Assembly: GCA_035551615.1 (NCBI GenBank)
Contig: DASZNC010000170.1
Location: 47,659 to 111,658 of the forward strand
Length of the DNA stretch: 64,000 nt
Source of the DNA: JAKCDU01 sp035551615
GTDB lineage: Bacteria; Actinomycetota; Acidimicrobiia; Acidimicrobiales; Palsa-688
Direction: 5' to 3'
Both the position numbers and the translations under genes were made by a program. The notes beneath the pieces are model-generated. The model worked only from the letters and a program-made list of their open reading frames with translations. It was not told where the DNA came from and ran no database searches. The stretch's first letter is position 1. Each line of letters opens with the position of its first letter. Positions 7,869 to 15,854 of this stretch are shown piece by piece.

Positions 7869-8567
7869 ATGCCCACCTCTGACCAACCCACGAGGCGCAG
7901 GCCGGCGGTTCGTCCCTCGACCCTGGTGCTGCTCGTTCGCCACGGCACCACGCCCACGACCGGGAAGGTGCTGCCCGGCCGGGCCAGCGGCCTGCACCTG
8001 GCCGACAGCGGGAAGGCCCAGGCCGAAACGGTCGCCGCCCGCCTGGCCGAGTGGTCGGCGCTGGCCCCGACCAGCAAGGACGGCAAGGCGCGTATCGCCG
8101 CCGTGTACGCCTCCCCGCTCGAGCGGACCCGGGAGACGGCGGCGCCGATCGCCAGGGCCCTCGGCCTCAAGGTGCAGACCGACAGGGGTCTCCTGGAATG
8201 CGACTTCGGCGACTGGACCGGGGCGGAGCTGAAGGTCCTCATGAAGAAGCCCGAATGGAACACCGTTCAGCGCTACCCGAGCGGCTTCCGCTTCCCGGGC
8301 GGCGAGTCGTTCACCGCCATGCAGGCCCGCATCGTGACCGCCGTGGCCGAGCTGACGAGGAAGCACCCGGGCGAGGCGATAGTGGCCGTCTCTCATGCCG
8401 ATCCGATCAAGGCGGCGGTCAACGATGCCCTCGGCTCGCATCTCGACCTGTTCCAACGGATCGTCATCTCGCCCTGCTCGGTGACCGCCATCTCCTACGG
8501 CCCGGTTGGACCCACCGTTCTGGCCGTCAACTCCACGTCGGGTCTGAAGGATCTGGTGCCGTCATGA
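7869..8567 (+). CDS. MSMEG_4193-type putative phosphomutase (histidine phosphatase superfamily)
   Basis: This 232-residue member of the phosphoglycerate-mutase-like fold has the phospho-histidine motif VRHGT near residue 23 and the second histidine in SHADPIK. The actinobacterial subfamily is annotated as a putative phosphomutase with no proven substrate. It is the first gene of a conserved trio with DUF3090 and an SCO1664-like protein. In mycobacteria the same trio lies near mshC (mycothiol ligase), but no mshC is present here. Its stop overlaps a potential ATG (ATGA) of a 12-codon frame that runs into the next gene's start. Confidence 0.88.
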   Translation: MPTSDQPTRRRPAVRPSTLVLLVRHGTTPTTGKVLPGRASGLHLADSGKAQAETVAARLAEWSALAPTSKDGKARIAAVYASPLERTRETAAPIARALGLKVQTDRGLLECDFGDWTGAELKVLMKKPEWNTVQRYPSGFRFPGGESFTAMQARIVTAVAELTRKHPGEAIVAVSHADPIKAAVNDALGSHLDLFQRIVISPCSVTAISYGPVGPTVLAVNSTSGLKDLVPS

Positions 8568-8598
8568 GCGAATCAGTCAGACCCCGGACGGGGCGCCG

Positions 8599-9117
8599 GT
8601 GAGCCGGTCGTTCGAGCTGCCCGAAGCCGAGTGGGCGACGGTCGGCGCCGTCGGCGAGCCGGGCCAGCGGACGTTCTACATGCAGGCCCGCCAGGACGAG
8701 CAGCTGCTCACGCTGAAGCTGGAGAAGCAGCAGGTGGCGGCCATCGCCCAGTTCCTGGCCGAGATCCTGGCCGACCTGCCCAGCCCGGCGGACAAGGACG
8801 TCGTGGTCGCCGCCGACCTGGTCGAGCCGGTCCTGGCCGAATGGCCGGTGGGCAGCCTGCAATTGTCCTACGACAGCGTTATCGATCGCATCGTGATCCT
8901 GGCCGAGGAGCTGACCGACGAGGACGACGAGGACGACGACGATGAGTCCGATCGCGCCGTCGCCCGTATCGGCATCACCCGGGCCACGGCGGCTGTCATC
9001 GTCAACATCGGCGTCGATCTCATCGGCGCCGGCCGGCCGATCTGCGCTCTGTGCGGCCGGCCCATGGACCCCGAAGGCCACTCTTGCCCACGGACGAACG
9101 GCCACAAGCCGCACTGA
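8599..9117 (+). CDS. DUF3090 family protein
   Basis: This 172-residue protein is found in Actinobacteria as the middle gene of the phosphomutase / DUF3090 / SCO1664 trio. Its function is not known. The central part is mixed alpha/beta with an acidic stretch (residues 106-118, EELTDEDDEDDDDE). The C-terminus carries a small zinc-ribbon-like CALCGRPM...HSCP signature that could bind a metal. The GTG at 8599 gives the typical N-terminus SRSFELPEAEWATVG. The short coding frame from the ATG at 8564, ending at 8602, overlaps this start and might act as a coupling leader. Confidence 0.85.
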   Translation: MSRSFELPEAEWATVGAVGEPGQRTFYMQARQDEQLLTLKLEKQQVAAIAQFLAEILADLPSPADKDVVVAADLVEPVLAEWPVGSLQLSYDSVIDRIVILAEELTDEDDEDDDDESDRAVARIGITRATAAVIVNIGVDLIGAGRPICALCGRPMDPEGHSCPRTNGHKPH

Positions 9118-9803
9118 CCGGGCTGCTCCTCGCCGGCGCCATCGAGATCGAGGGCCGGATGCCGTGGAGCAGCAACAACACCTTCCTGGTCACCGTCACC
9201 TATGAAGGTGCCCAGGTCCCGGCGATCTACAAGCCGGGTCGCGGCGAGCGGCCCCTCTGGGACTTCCCCGACCGCCTCTACCGGCGGGAGGTGGCCGCCT
9301 ACGAGCTGTCGGAGGCGCTGGGCTGGGGCTTCGTGCCGCCGACGGTCGAGCTCGACGACGGGCCGCTCGGGGGCGGCTCCCTGCAGCTGTTCGTCAACGC
9401 CGACTTCGAGCAGCACTATTTCACCCTGTTGGAGGACGAGGCCCACCACCGGATCCTCAAGCGGATGGCCACCTTCGACGTGATCGCCAACAACGCCGAC
9501 CGCAAGGGCGGTCACTGCCTAGTCGACGCCGACGGCCGCATCTGGGGCATAGACCATGGCCTGTGCTTCCACACCCAACCCAAACTGCGGACCGTCATCT
9601 GGGACTTCGCCGGCGACCCGTTGGAGCCCGATGACGAGGACGACATCCGCCGGCTGGTCGAATCCGGGTTACCCGATTCGGTGGCCCACCTGCTCGACCC
9701 GGAGGAGGGCCGGGCCCTGCACAAGCGGGCCCAGCACCTCCTCAGGGAGCAACGACTACCGGAGCCCCGGACGGATCACCCGTTCCCGTGGCCCCTGGTG
9801 TAG
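9084..9803 (+). CDS. SCO1664 family protein (PI3K/PI4K-like fold)
   Basis: This 239-residue actinobacterial protein is distantly related to phosphatidylinositol-3/4-kinase-like enzymes. The N-terminal lobe has a lysine-bearing strand (AIYKPGRGERPLWDFP), and the C-lobe shows VIANNADRKGGH followed by IWGIDHGLCFH, which resemble the catalytic NADRK and metal-binding D-H-G motifs of that fold. The substrate is unknown. The start is placed at a TTG at 9084, overlapping the DUF3090 gene by 34 bp. A longer in-frame start at 9051 exists but adds residues not typical of the family. It is the third gene of the trio. Confidence 0.83.
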   Translation: MPTDERPQAALTGLLLAGAIEIEGRMPWSSNNTFLVTVTYEGAQVPAIYKPGRGERPLWDFPDRLYRREVAAYELSEALGWGFVPPTVELDDGPLGGGSLQLFVNADFEQHYFTLLEDEAHHRILKRMATFDVIANNADRKGGHCLVDADGRIWGIDHGLCFHTQPKLRTVIWDFAGDPLEPDDEDDIRRLVESGLPDSVAHLLDPEEGRALHKRAQHLLREQRLPEPRTDHPFPWPLV

Positions 9804-9809
9804 CGGGGC

Positions 9810-10778
9810 CTAACCCCGCTTCTGCAGCGCCTCGATCAGCGCCGGCAGGACCTTCTTGACATCGCCGACGATGCCCAGGTCGGCGATCGAGAAGATCGGC
9901 GCCTCCTGGTCCTTGTTGATGGCGATGATGTTCTTGGCGCTCTTCATGCCGACCATGTGCTGAGTGGCACCGGAGATGCCACAAGCGATGTAGACGGTCG
10001 GCTTCACCGTCTTGCCCGTCTGGCCGACCTGGTGCGAGTAGGGCACCCAACCGGCGTCGACGATGGCCCGGGAGGCGCCGGGGGCGCCCTTCAGCAGCTT
10101 GGCCAGATCCTCGATCAGCTTGTAGCTGTCGGCATCGCCCAGGCCCCGGCCACCGGAGACCACGACGGCGGCCTCGTCGAGCTTGGGCCCGGAGGTCTCC
10201 TCGACGTGCGAGGAGACGATCTTGGCCCCGCCGACGGCGCCCAGGTCGGGCACGTCCCAGGTGTCCACCGATGCGGCGCCGCCGCCCGACTCCTCGGGCC
10301 CGAACGACTTGGCCCGGATGACGTAGATTCCGGGGCCGGAACCGTTGAACTTGGCGTTCAGGATCTCGGTGCCACCGAAGATGGCGTGTTCGGAGACCAG
10401 CCCTCCGTCGCCCTCGGCCAGGCCGACGATGTTGGTAAGCGCCGGCTTGTCGATACGGGCGGACAGGCGGCCGGCGATGTCACGGCCGTTGTAGCTCTGC
10501 GCCAGGAAGATGGCATCAGGTGCGCGGCCGCCGGAAATCTGGGCGGCGATGGCGCCGGCGACCGCCGGTCCGGGCAGGGCGCCACCCAGGTCGCCCGTGG
10601 TGTGCAGGGCGGAGGCGCCGTAGGCGCCGATCTGGTCGGCGATGCCGGAAGCATCGCCCCAGGTGATGGCCTCGACCGAGCCGGCCAGCTGGCGGGCCTT
10701 GGTGAGGAGCTCGAAAGCCACCGAGGCGACCTTGTCGCCGGTGCGGTCGACTACAACCCAAATCGTGTTCAGTGCCAT
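9810..10778 (-). CDS. etfA: Electron transfer flavoprotein subunit alpha
   Basis: This FAD-binding subunit (322 residues) of the heterodimeric ETF carries electrons from acyl-CoA dehydrogenases towards ETF-quinone oxidoreductase. The C-terminal FAD domain shows VVSGGRGLG, VGQTGKTVKPTVYIACGISGATQHM and the AINKDQEAPIF segment, all standard for EtfA. The N-terminal domain is slightly more diverged. It follows etfB by 8 bp on the same strand. The acyl-CoA dehydrogenase near 41 kb is a plausible electron donor, although it is not linked. Confidence 0.96.
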   Translation of the reverse strand: MALNTIWVVVDRTGDKVASVAFELLTKARQLAGSVEAITWGDASGIADQIGAYGASALHTTGDLGGALPGPAVAGAIAAQISGGRAPDAIFLAQSYNGRDIAGRLSARIDKPALTNIVGLAEGDGGLVSEHAIFGGTEILNAKFNGSGPGIYVIRAKSFGPEESGGGAASVDTWDVPDLGAVGGAKIVSSHVEETSGPKLDEAAVVVSGGRGLGDADSYKLIEDLAKLLKGAPGASRAIVDAGWVPYSHQVGQTGKTVKPTVYIACGISGATQHMVGMKSAKNIIAINKDQEAPIFSIADLGIVGDVKKVLPALIEALQKRG

Positions 10779-10786
10779 GAGATCTC

Positions 10787-11566
10787 CTAGATGACCTTGA
10801 TCCGCTCGAGGTAGGCGACCACCTGCTGGAAGCCCTCGCCCTCGTCGACGACGATCTCGCCCGCCTTACGGGCTTCGGCCGGGGTGACGGCGGTGACTTC
10901 CTGGCCGGCGCCGGCCGCGCCCACGCTGCCGGCATCGAGGCCCAGGTCGGCGACGGTGAGCTCGTCCACCGGCTTGCCCTTGGCCGCCATGATGCCCTTG
11001 AAGGACGGGTAACGGGGCTCGACCACACCGGCGGTCACGCTGATGACGGCGGGGAGGGGGACCTCGACCTCGTCATAGCCCTCCTCGGTCTGGCGCTCGA
11101 CGGTGAGCTTGTCGCCGGCGACGGTGACCTTCTTCGAGAAGGTGACCGACGGCATCCCGAGCAGTTCGGCGATCTGCACCGGGATGGTCCCGGTGTAGCC
11201 GTCGGTCGACTCGGTGGCGGTGAGCACCAGATCGGGCTCAGCCCGCTTGATGGCGGCGGCCAGCACCTTCGCCGTGCCCAGCGCATCGCTGCCGGCCAGC
11301 GACGGGTCGCTCACCAGGATGGCCTTGACCGCACCCATGGCCAACGCCTGGCGCAGCCCGCTCGTCTCCGAGTTGGGGGCCATCGAAACCAGTGTGACCT
11401 CGCCACCACCGGCCTGCTCGGCCAGCTGAAGGCCCATCTCGACGCCGTAGGTATCGGAGTCGTCGAGGATGAGTTTGCCTTCCCGCACCAGGTTGTGAGT
11501 GCCCGGATCCAGCTTCATCACGCCGGCCGGGTCGGGTATCTGCTTGACGCAGACAACAACATTCAT
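10787..11566 (-). CDS. etfB: Electron transfer flavoprotein subunit beta
   Basis: This is the AMP-binding partner of EtfA, 259 residues. It begins MNVVVCVKQIPDP, the usual EtfB N-terminus, and contains the signature loop EGYDEVEVPLPAVISVTAGVVEPRYPSF in two adjoining pieces near residue 180. An upstream in-frame ATG at 11575 would add only MTS; the AGAAAG stretch upstream can serve either start. It is divergent from the anti-sigma-like gene with about 75 bp between them, which must hold both promoters. Confidence 0.95.
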   Translation of the reverse strand: MNVVVCVKQIPDPAGVMKLDPGTHNLVREGKLILDDSDTYGVEMGLQLAEQAGGGEVTLVSMAPNSETSGLRQALAMGAVKAILVSDPSLAGSDALGTAKVLAAAIKRAEPDLVLTATESTDGYTGTIPVQIAELLGMPSVTFSKKVTVAGDKLTVERQTEEGYDEVEVPLPAVISVTAGVVEPRYPSFKGIMAAKGKPVDELTVADLGLDAGSVGAAGAGQEVTAVTPAEARKAGEIVVDEGEGFQQVVAYLERIKVI

Positions 11567-11639
11567 GGACGTCATCTTTCTAGAACTCCCGGCTCCAGCG
11601 CCACTTGGGGCCGGCCGTCGGTGGTACGGTCCGACGATC

Positions 11640-12038
11640 GTGACGGATGCCGATGAAGTTCGCTTGGTGGTCCCCGCCCGTCCGGAGTTCCTCCGCCTGG
11701 CCCGGGTGACAGCTGCCGGTCTGGCCGGCCGGCTGGGTTTCAGCTACGACGAGATCGAGGATCTCCGGCTGGCCATCGACGAACTGTGCTTCGGTCTCAC
11801 CGGCCCGACCGGTCGTCACGGGACGGTGGAGCTGGTCTATTCGATCGAACCCGGGAGCCTGCAGGTATCGGGTCAGGGACGTTTCTTGGAGGACATCATC
11901 CCGATCGGTCTCACCGACCTGTCGCGGGTGATACTCAGTGCGCTGGTCGACGAGCATGACCTGACTTCGGGCTCAGAGGGGCCCCGATTTCGTCTGGTCA
12001 AGCGCCGTCACAACGAAGGTGCGACCAGTGGCGACTGA
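11640..12038 (+). CDS. RsbW/HATPase-like anti-sigma factor
   Basis: This 132-residue protein has the small GHKL ATPase fold used by anti-sigma factors. The first helix-strand unit (RPEFLRLARVTAAGLAGRLG) and the DLRLAIDELC helix are recognisable. The N-box reads IDELCFGLTG and lacks the asparagine that normally holds magnesium and ATP in RsbW/SpoIIAB, so kinase activity may be lost. It is 5 bp upstream of a SigB/SigF-type sigma factor and is probably its partner; this pairing is inferred from position. The start is the GTG at 11640; an open frame upstream crosses the divergent promoter. Confidence 0.75.
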   Translation: MTDADEVRLVVPARPEFLRLARVTAAGLAGRLGFSYDEIEDLRLAIDELCFGLTGPTGRHGTVELVYSIEPGSLQVSGQGRFLEDIIPIGLTDLSRVILSALVDEHDLTSGSEGPRFRLVKRRHNEGATSGD

Positions 12039-12043
12039 TCTCA

Positions 12044-12799
12044 GTGGCCGCTGACCGGGAGTCCCTGAAGGCGACGTTCGTCGAGTACGCCGAAACCCGC
12101 GACGTCACTCTCCGCGATCAGCTGGTAGCCGCCCACATGGGGCTGGCCGCCTATCTGGCCCGCCGCTTCGCCAACCGGGGCCAGCCCCTGGAGGACCTGA
12201 CCCAGGTCGCCGCCCTCGGTCTGCTGAAGGCGGTGGAACGCTTCGACCCGTCACTCGGAATCGAGTTCTCCACCTACGCCACCACGACCATCGTCGGCGA
12301 GCTGAAGCGGTACCTGCGGGACAAGGGCTGGGCGGTGCGGGCGCCCCGGCGGATGCAGGAGCTGTACCTGTCGCTCAGCCGGGTGGTCGACCCGCTGGGG
12401 CAGGAGCTGGGCCGCTCCCCCACCATCGCCGAACTGGCCAGCGAGGTCGAAGCGTCGGAGGAGGAGGTGCTCGAGGCGTTGGAAGCCGGGCAGGCCTACC
12501 GGTTCGCCTCCCTCGACGCCCCCCGGTCCGAAGGAGAAGGCGACTCGGTCGGCGAGAGCCTGGGCGGCGAGGACGAGGAGCTGGCCCGGGCCGAGCAGAG
12601 AGCCCTGCTCGCCCCCATGCTCGAAGGTCTGCCGATGCGTCAGCGCCAGATCGTCCACCTGCGGTTCTTCGAGGGACTCACCCAGTCGGAGATCGCCCGC
12701 CGGCTGGGCATCTCGCAGATGCAGGTGTCGCGCCTGCTCACCCGCAGCGTGGCCCAGATGCGATCCTCGGCCCGCGCCCCTTCCGCCGAAGACACTTGA
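12044..12799 (+). CDS. RNA polymerase sigma factor, SigB/SigF/SigG type
   Basis: This alternative sigma factor of the sigma-70 group 3 has 251 residues. Region 2 is clear (LEDLTQVAALGLLKAVERFDP and the EFSTYATTTIVGELKRYLRD stretch), region 3 follows (RSPTIAELASEVEASEEEV), and region 4 has the helix-turn-helix LTQSEIARRLGISQMQVSRLL. Such factors control general stress or developmental regulons in Actinobacteria. The start is a GTG, 5 bp after the anti-sigma-like gene. Its TGA overlaps the TTG of the next gene, so three genes appear coupled. Confidence 0.94.
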   Translation: MAADRESLKATFVEYAETRDVTLRDQLVAAHMGLAAYLARRFANRGQPLEDLTQVAALGLLKAVERFDPSLGIEFSTYATTTIVGELKRYLRDKGWAVRAPRRMQELYLSLSRVVDPLGQELGRSPTIAELASEVEASEEEVLEALEAGQAYRFASLDAPRSEGEGDSVGESLGGEDEELARAEQRALLAPMLEGLPMRQRQIVHLRFFEGLTQSEIARRLGISQMQVSRLLTRSVAQMRSSARAPSAEDT

Positions 12800-13746
12800 G
12801 GCTCCTGCTCATCGTCAACGCCTCGGCGTCGTCGGTGACGGCCCGGGCCCGGGTGGTGATCCAGAAGTCGCTGGCTGCGGACCACGACGTGTCGGTCGCC
12901 GAGACGTCGAGACCCGGCCACGCCACCCGGCTGGCCCAGGGCGCGGCAGCCAAGGGCACCGACGCGGTGATCGTTCTGGGCGGCGACGGCACCTTCAACG
13001 AGGCGGCCAACGGACTGGCCGGCACCGAGACCGCCCTCGGCGTCCTGCCCGGCGGATCGACCAACGTGTTCGCCCGCACCATCGGCATGACCAACGACCC
13101 CATCGAGGCGACCGGCGAGCTCCTGGCCGCCCTCGGCAACGGACTGGGTGGCATCCGCCAGGTGGGCATGGGCAACGTCAACGGCCGTCATTTCCTGTTC
13201 CACGTCGGTATCGGTTTCGACGCCGCCGTGGTCGATCAGGTGGAAAGGAGGTCGTCTCTCAAGCGGTACCTCGGCCACGCCTTCTTCGCCTATTGCGCCC
13301 TGCGCACATGGGCGTTCGGTTACGACCGCCGGCACCCGCACTTCAGCGTGGTCCTGCAGACCGAGGACGGCGATCGGGTCGAGGTGGAAGACGGCTATTT
13401 CGCCATCATCATGAACAGCAGCCCGTACACCTTCGTGGGCGACCGTCCGTTCAACCTGGCCCCCGGGACCGACCTGATCACTCCGCTGACGGCCGTGGTC
13501 GTCCGGTCGCTCGGGGCCCCGACCATCCTGGGCCTGGCCGCCCGCACGTTGCGGACGCCGGCTTCCGGGCCGCCCCCCCATCACCGCAAGGCCACCATCG
13601 TGCCCGGGGTGGTCAGCGCCACGGTCACCGCCTACGACGAGGTGCCGTACCAGATGGACGGCGAGCCGCTCGGGGCGACCAAGGAGTTGTCCTTCCGGTG
13701 GGATCCGGACTCCCTGCGCCTGGTGACGCCGGCCCGTCGCCGATGA
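12796..13746 (+). CDS. Diacylglycerol kinase / lipid kinase family protein
   Basis: This protein of 316 residues has the DAGK catalytic domain of YegS/DgkB-type lipid kinases. The nucleotide-binding motif VLGGDGTFNEAANGL is at about 55-69, followed by LGVLPGGSTNVFARTIG. The C-terminal beta-sandwich includes VPYQMDGEPLG. It probably phosphorylates diacylglycerol or a related lipid at the membrane surface. The TTG start overlaps the sigma-factor stop (TTGA), suggesting translational coupling. How a lipid kinase relates to the sigma factor is not clear. Confidence 0.9.
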   Translation: MRLLLIVNASASSVTARARVVIQKSLAADHDVSVAETSRPGHATRLAQGAAAKGTDAVIVLGGDGTFNEAANGLAGTETALGVLPGGSTNVFARTIGMTNDPIEATGELLAALGNGLGGIRQVGMGNVNGRHFLFHVGIGFDAAVVDQVERRSSLKRYLGHAFFAYCALRTWAFGYDRRHPHFSVVLQTEDGDRVEVEDGYFAIIMNSSPYTFVGDRPFNLAPGTDLITPLTAVVVRSLGAPTILGLAARTLRTPASGPPPHHRKATIVPGVVSATVTAYDEVPYQMDGEPLGATKELSFRWDPDSLRLVTPARRR

Positions 13747-13848
13747 CTCGGGACCGGTTTACCGGGCCGGTTCGGCAGGGTACGGCTCAGTAGTGCCGCG
13801 TATATGACCACGGCATTACGGGCGGTTGAAAATTCAGCTTTCTGAGCC

Positions 13849-13877
13849 TTGAAATTGGGCGTCCGTAGATTTAATCT
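13849..13877 (+). promoter_or_regulatory. Likely whiB promoter
   Basis: TTGAAA (13849-13854) and TAATCT (13872-13877) are spaced by 17 bp in an AT-richer gap. A transcript starting about 7 bp downstream would have a leader of roughly 75 nt. That leader contains the inverted repeat GATTGT-TTTC-ACAATC (13922-13937), which could be an operator or hairpin, and an AAAGG ribosome-binding site before the GTG at 13959. Confidence 0.5.
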
Positions 13878-13921
13878 GAGGACACAGCGGTGAACGCACA
13901 AATCGGCGTTACACCATACGT

Positions 13922-13937
13922 GATTGTTTTCACAATC
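13922..13937. promoter_or_regulatory. Inverted repeat GATTGT-N4-ACAATC in whiB leader
   Basis: Perfect 6-bp arms around TTTC lie 21 bp upstream of the whiB start codon. Position and symmetry suggest an operator, or a hairpin affecting translation. No direct evidence separates the two. Confidence 0.4.
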
Positions 13938-13958
13938 TCCCCCGAAAGGTAGTACCGA

Positions 13959-14249
13959 GTGGCCCTCACCTGGAGCCGCAGCATCGAGTGGGACGTCGAC
14001 GACTGGCGTGACCAAGCGGCGTGCCGGAGCACGGATCCTGATCTTTTCTTTCCTATCGGCAGTACTGGCCCGGCAGTGGAGCAGATCGAATCGGCCAAGG
14101 CCGTCTGCTTCCAGTGTGAGGCCCAGCGCTCGTGCCTGGAGTTCGCACTGGTGACCAACCAGGAGTCGGGCATCTGGGGCGGCACCTCCGAGGAGGAGCG
14201 CCGCAAGCTGCGCAAGGCGTGGTTGGCCGCCCAACGGCGAGCCTCTTAG
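13959..14249 (+). CDS. WhiB-family transcriptional regulator
   Basis: This small 96-residue Fe-S protein is of the actinobacteria-specific Wbl family. Four cysteines (C22, C50, C53, C59) bind a [4Fe-4S] cluster that senses NO or O2, and the GIWGGTSEEERR turn (71-82) precedes a basic DNA-contact tail. Size and spacing resemble WhiB1-type proteins, which act with the primary sigma factor. The GTG start has a reasonable ribosome-binding site. It is transcribed alone, with its own promoter and a strong hairpin downstream. Confidence 0.93.
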   Translation: MALTWSRSIEWDVDDWRDQAACRSTDPDLFFPIGSTGPAVEQIESAKAVCFQCEAQRSCLEFALVTNQESGIWGGTSEEERRKLRKAWLAAQRRAS

Positions 14250-14285
14250 CCACTCCCCCTTTTTCCCCCCGAACCAGTTTGTCGA

Positions 14286-14310
14286 GACGCCCGGCCATCG
14301 GCCGGGCGTC
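14286..14310. terminator. Hairpin terminator between whiB and the sensor kinase
   Basis: GACGCCCGGCC and GGCCGGGCGTC form a perfect 11-bp stem with a 3-nt ATC loop, 37 bp after the whiB stop and 30 bp after the stop of the convergent kinase gene. There is no clear T-tract, as is common in GC-rich Actinobacteria. It probably serves both genes. Confidence 0.75.
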
Positions 14311-14339
14311 CCCGCGCCCGGAACCGACCCGGAGGCGGC

Positions 14340-15851
14340 TCAGGAACCGATCTTGGCCAGATCGTCGGTCTCGTGGTCGACCGGTATGACCAGGTCGACC
14401 ACGGTGCCCTCCACGTGCCCGTCGCGGGTGGCGGTGTGCATGGCGATGGTGCCGCCCAGCTGGGTCCGGACCAGATCACGGACGATTGACAGCCCGAGCG
14501 TGCTGGTGGCGGCGATGGAGAACCCCGAGGGCAGCCCGACGCCGTCGTCGCGCACGATGACCCTGAGCTCGTCGTCGAGCCGGCTGAGCTCGACCGACAC
14601 CTGGAGCGAACGGTCCGACCCGTCGTCGGGCCGGTCCTCGTCGTCGGGGCGGGCGTGCTCCGCGGCATTCTGCAGCAACTCGTTCAAGACGACCGCCAGC
14701 GGGGTGGCCACCGCCGCCTGCAACCGGCCGGCCTCACCCTGGTAGCGGATGCGTACCGGGGCGTCGGTGCTTCCCATGTCCTCGGCCATGCGCACGAGCG
14801 ACGGCAGGATGTCGTTGAAGTCGACCTCGTCGGTCGTGTCGCGCGACAGGATCTCGTGGACCACGGCGATCGACCGGACCCGGCGCTCGGACTCCTCCAG
14901 GGCGTGGCGGGCCTCGCCCTGGGCCATCCGGCGGGACTGGATGCGCAACAGGGACGAGATGGTCTGCAGGTTGTTCTTGACCCGGTGGTGGACCTCCCGG
15001 ATGGCGGCGTCCTTGGACATGAGCAGCCGGTCCCGCCGGCGCAGGTCGCTGACGTCGCGCAACAGCACCAGCGCCCCGGTGACCACACCCTGGTCGAGGA
15101 GCGGTACGCACCGGATGATGACCGACGTGTCGCCGTCACCGACCTCCTCCACCTGCGGCAGGCGGGTCTGGAAGGCCAGGCTGACCGCGGTCTGCTCCAG
15201 GCCGGCCTCGTCCAGGCGCAGGCCGTCGATCCCGGCGTAGAGGCCGACTCGGTGGAGCGCGTTGACGGCGTTCGGTGAGGCGTAGTCGACGCGGGCGCTG
15301 GCATCGAGTACCAGGACACCGTCACCGACCCTGGGGGTTTCGGCGATATGGGCCTCGTCCACCGGAAACGGGTACTCGCCCCGCGAGATCATCCGCGCCA
15401 GTCGGTCGAAGACCTCGACGTACACCCGCTCGAGCACACCCGGGCGGCGGCCGACGGCCAGGGCCGACTCCCGGGTCATGATGGCGACCAGCTCGCCCTG
15501 CCAGCGCACCGGGATGCAGACCAGGCGGGCCCGTTCGCTGCGGCGGGCCACCCTGATCTCGTCCTCGACCACACTGCCCAGGTTCCAGGCCCGGGCGACG
15601 ATCTGGCGTTCGTCGGTGTCGATGACATGGCCGACCAGGTCGTCGATGTGCAGCGTCTGCGACGTCGTGGGCCGGACCTGGCCGACGACCACGAACTGCT
15701 CGGACGACTCCCTCACCGGCACGAACAGCAGCAGGTCGGCGAAGCACAGGTCGGAGAGCACGCCCCACCCGGCGACCAGCCGCTGCAGATGGGTGACGAC
15801 CGGCGTGGGCAGGTCGGTGTGGTCCTCGACCAGATCGGCGAGCGTGGCCAT
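14340..15851 (-). CDS. pdtaS: Sensor histidine kinase, PdtaS-like
   Basis: This cytosolic kinase of 503 residues belongs to the HisKA_2 (HWE-like) group. The order is a GAF-like sensory domain (about 1-150), a PAS domain (about 170-270), the dimerisation and phosphoacceptor helix EVHHRVKNNLQTISSLL (H288/H289), and a GHKL ATPase domain with VVLNELLQNAAEHA and DDGVGLP. There is no membrane segment. In mycobacteria PdtaS phosphorylates PdtaR, an ANTAR RNA-binding regulator; no pdtaR is adjacent here. The gene follows the Get3-like pair by 3 bp on the same strand. Confidence 0.9.
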   Translation of the reverse strand: MATLADLVEDHTDLPTPVVTHLQRLVAGWGVLSDLCFADLLLFVPVRESSEQFVVVGQVRPTTSQTLHIDDLVGHVIDTDERQIVARAWNLGSVVEDEIRVARRSERARLVCIPVRWQGELVAIMTRESALAVGRRPGVLERVYVEVFDRLARMISRGEYPFPVDEAHIAETPRVGDGVLVLDASARVDYASPNAVNALHRVGLYAGIDGLRLDEAGLEQTAVSLAFQTRLPQVEEVGDGDTSVIIRCVPLLDQGVVTGALVLLRDVSDLRRRDRLLMSKDAAIREVHHRVKNNLQTISSLLRIQSRRMAQGEARHALEESERRVRSIAVVHEILSRDTTDEVDFNDILPSLVRMAEDMGSTDAPVRIRYQGEAGRLQAAVATPLAVVLNELLQNAAEHARPDDEDRPDDGSDRSLQVSVELSRLDDELRVIVRDDGVGLPSGFSIAATSTLGLSIVRDLVRTQLGGTIAMHTATRDGHVEGTVVDLVIPVDHETDDLAKIGS

Positions 15852-15854
15852 GGT

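Noticed and set aside
13750..13958. tRNA or riboswitch in the gap before whiB
   Set aside because: No cloverleaf or known aptamer pattern was found; the region fits a promoter and short leader.
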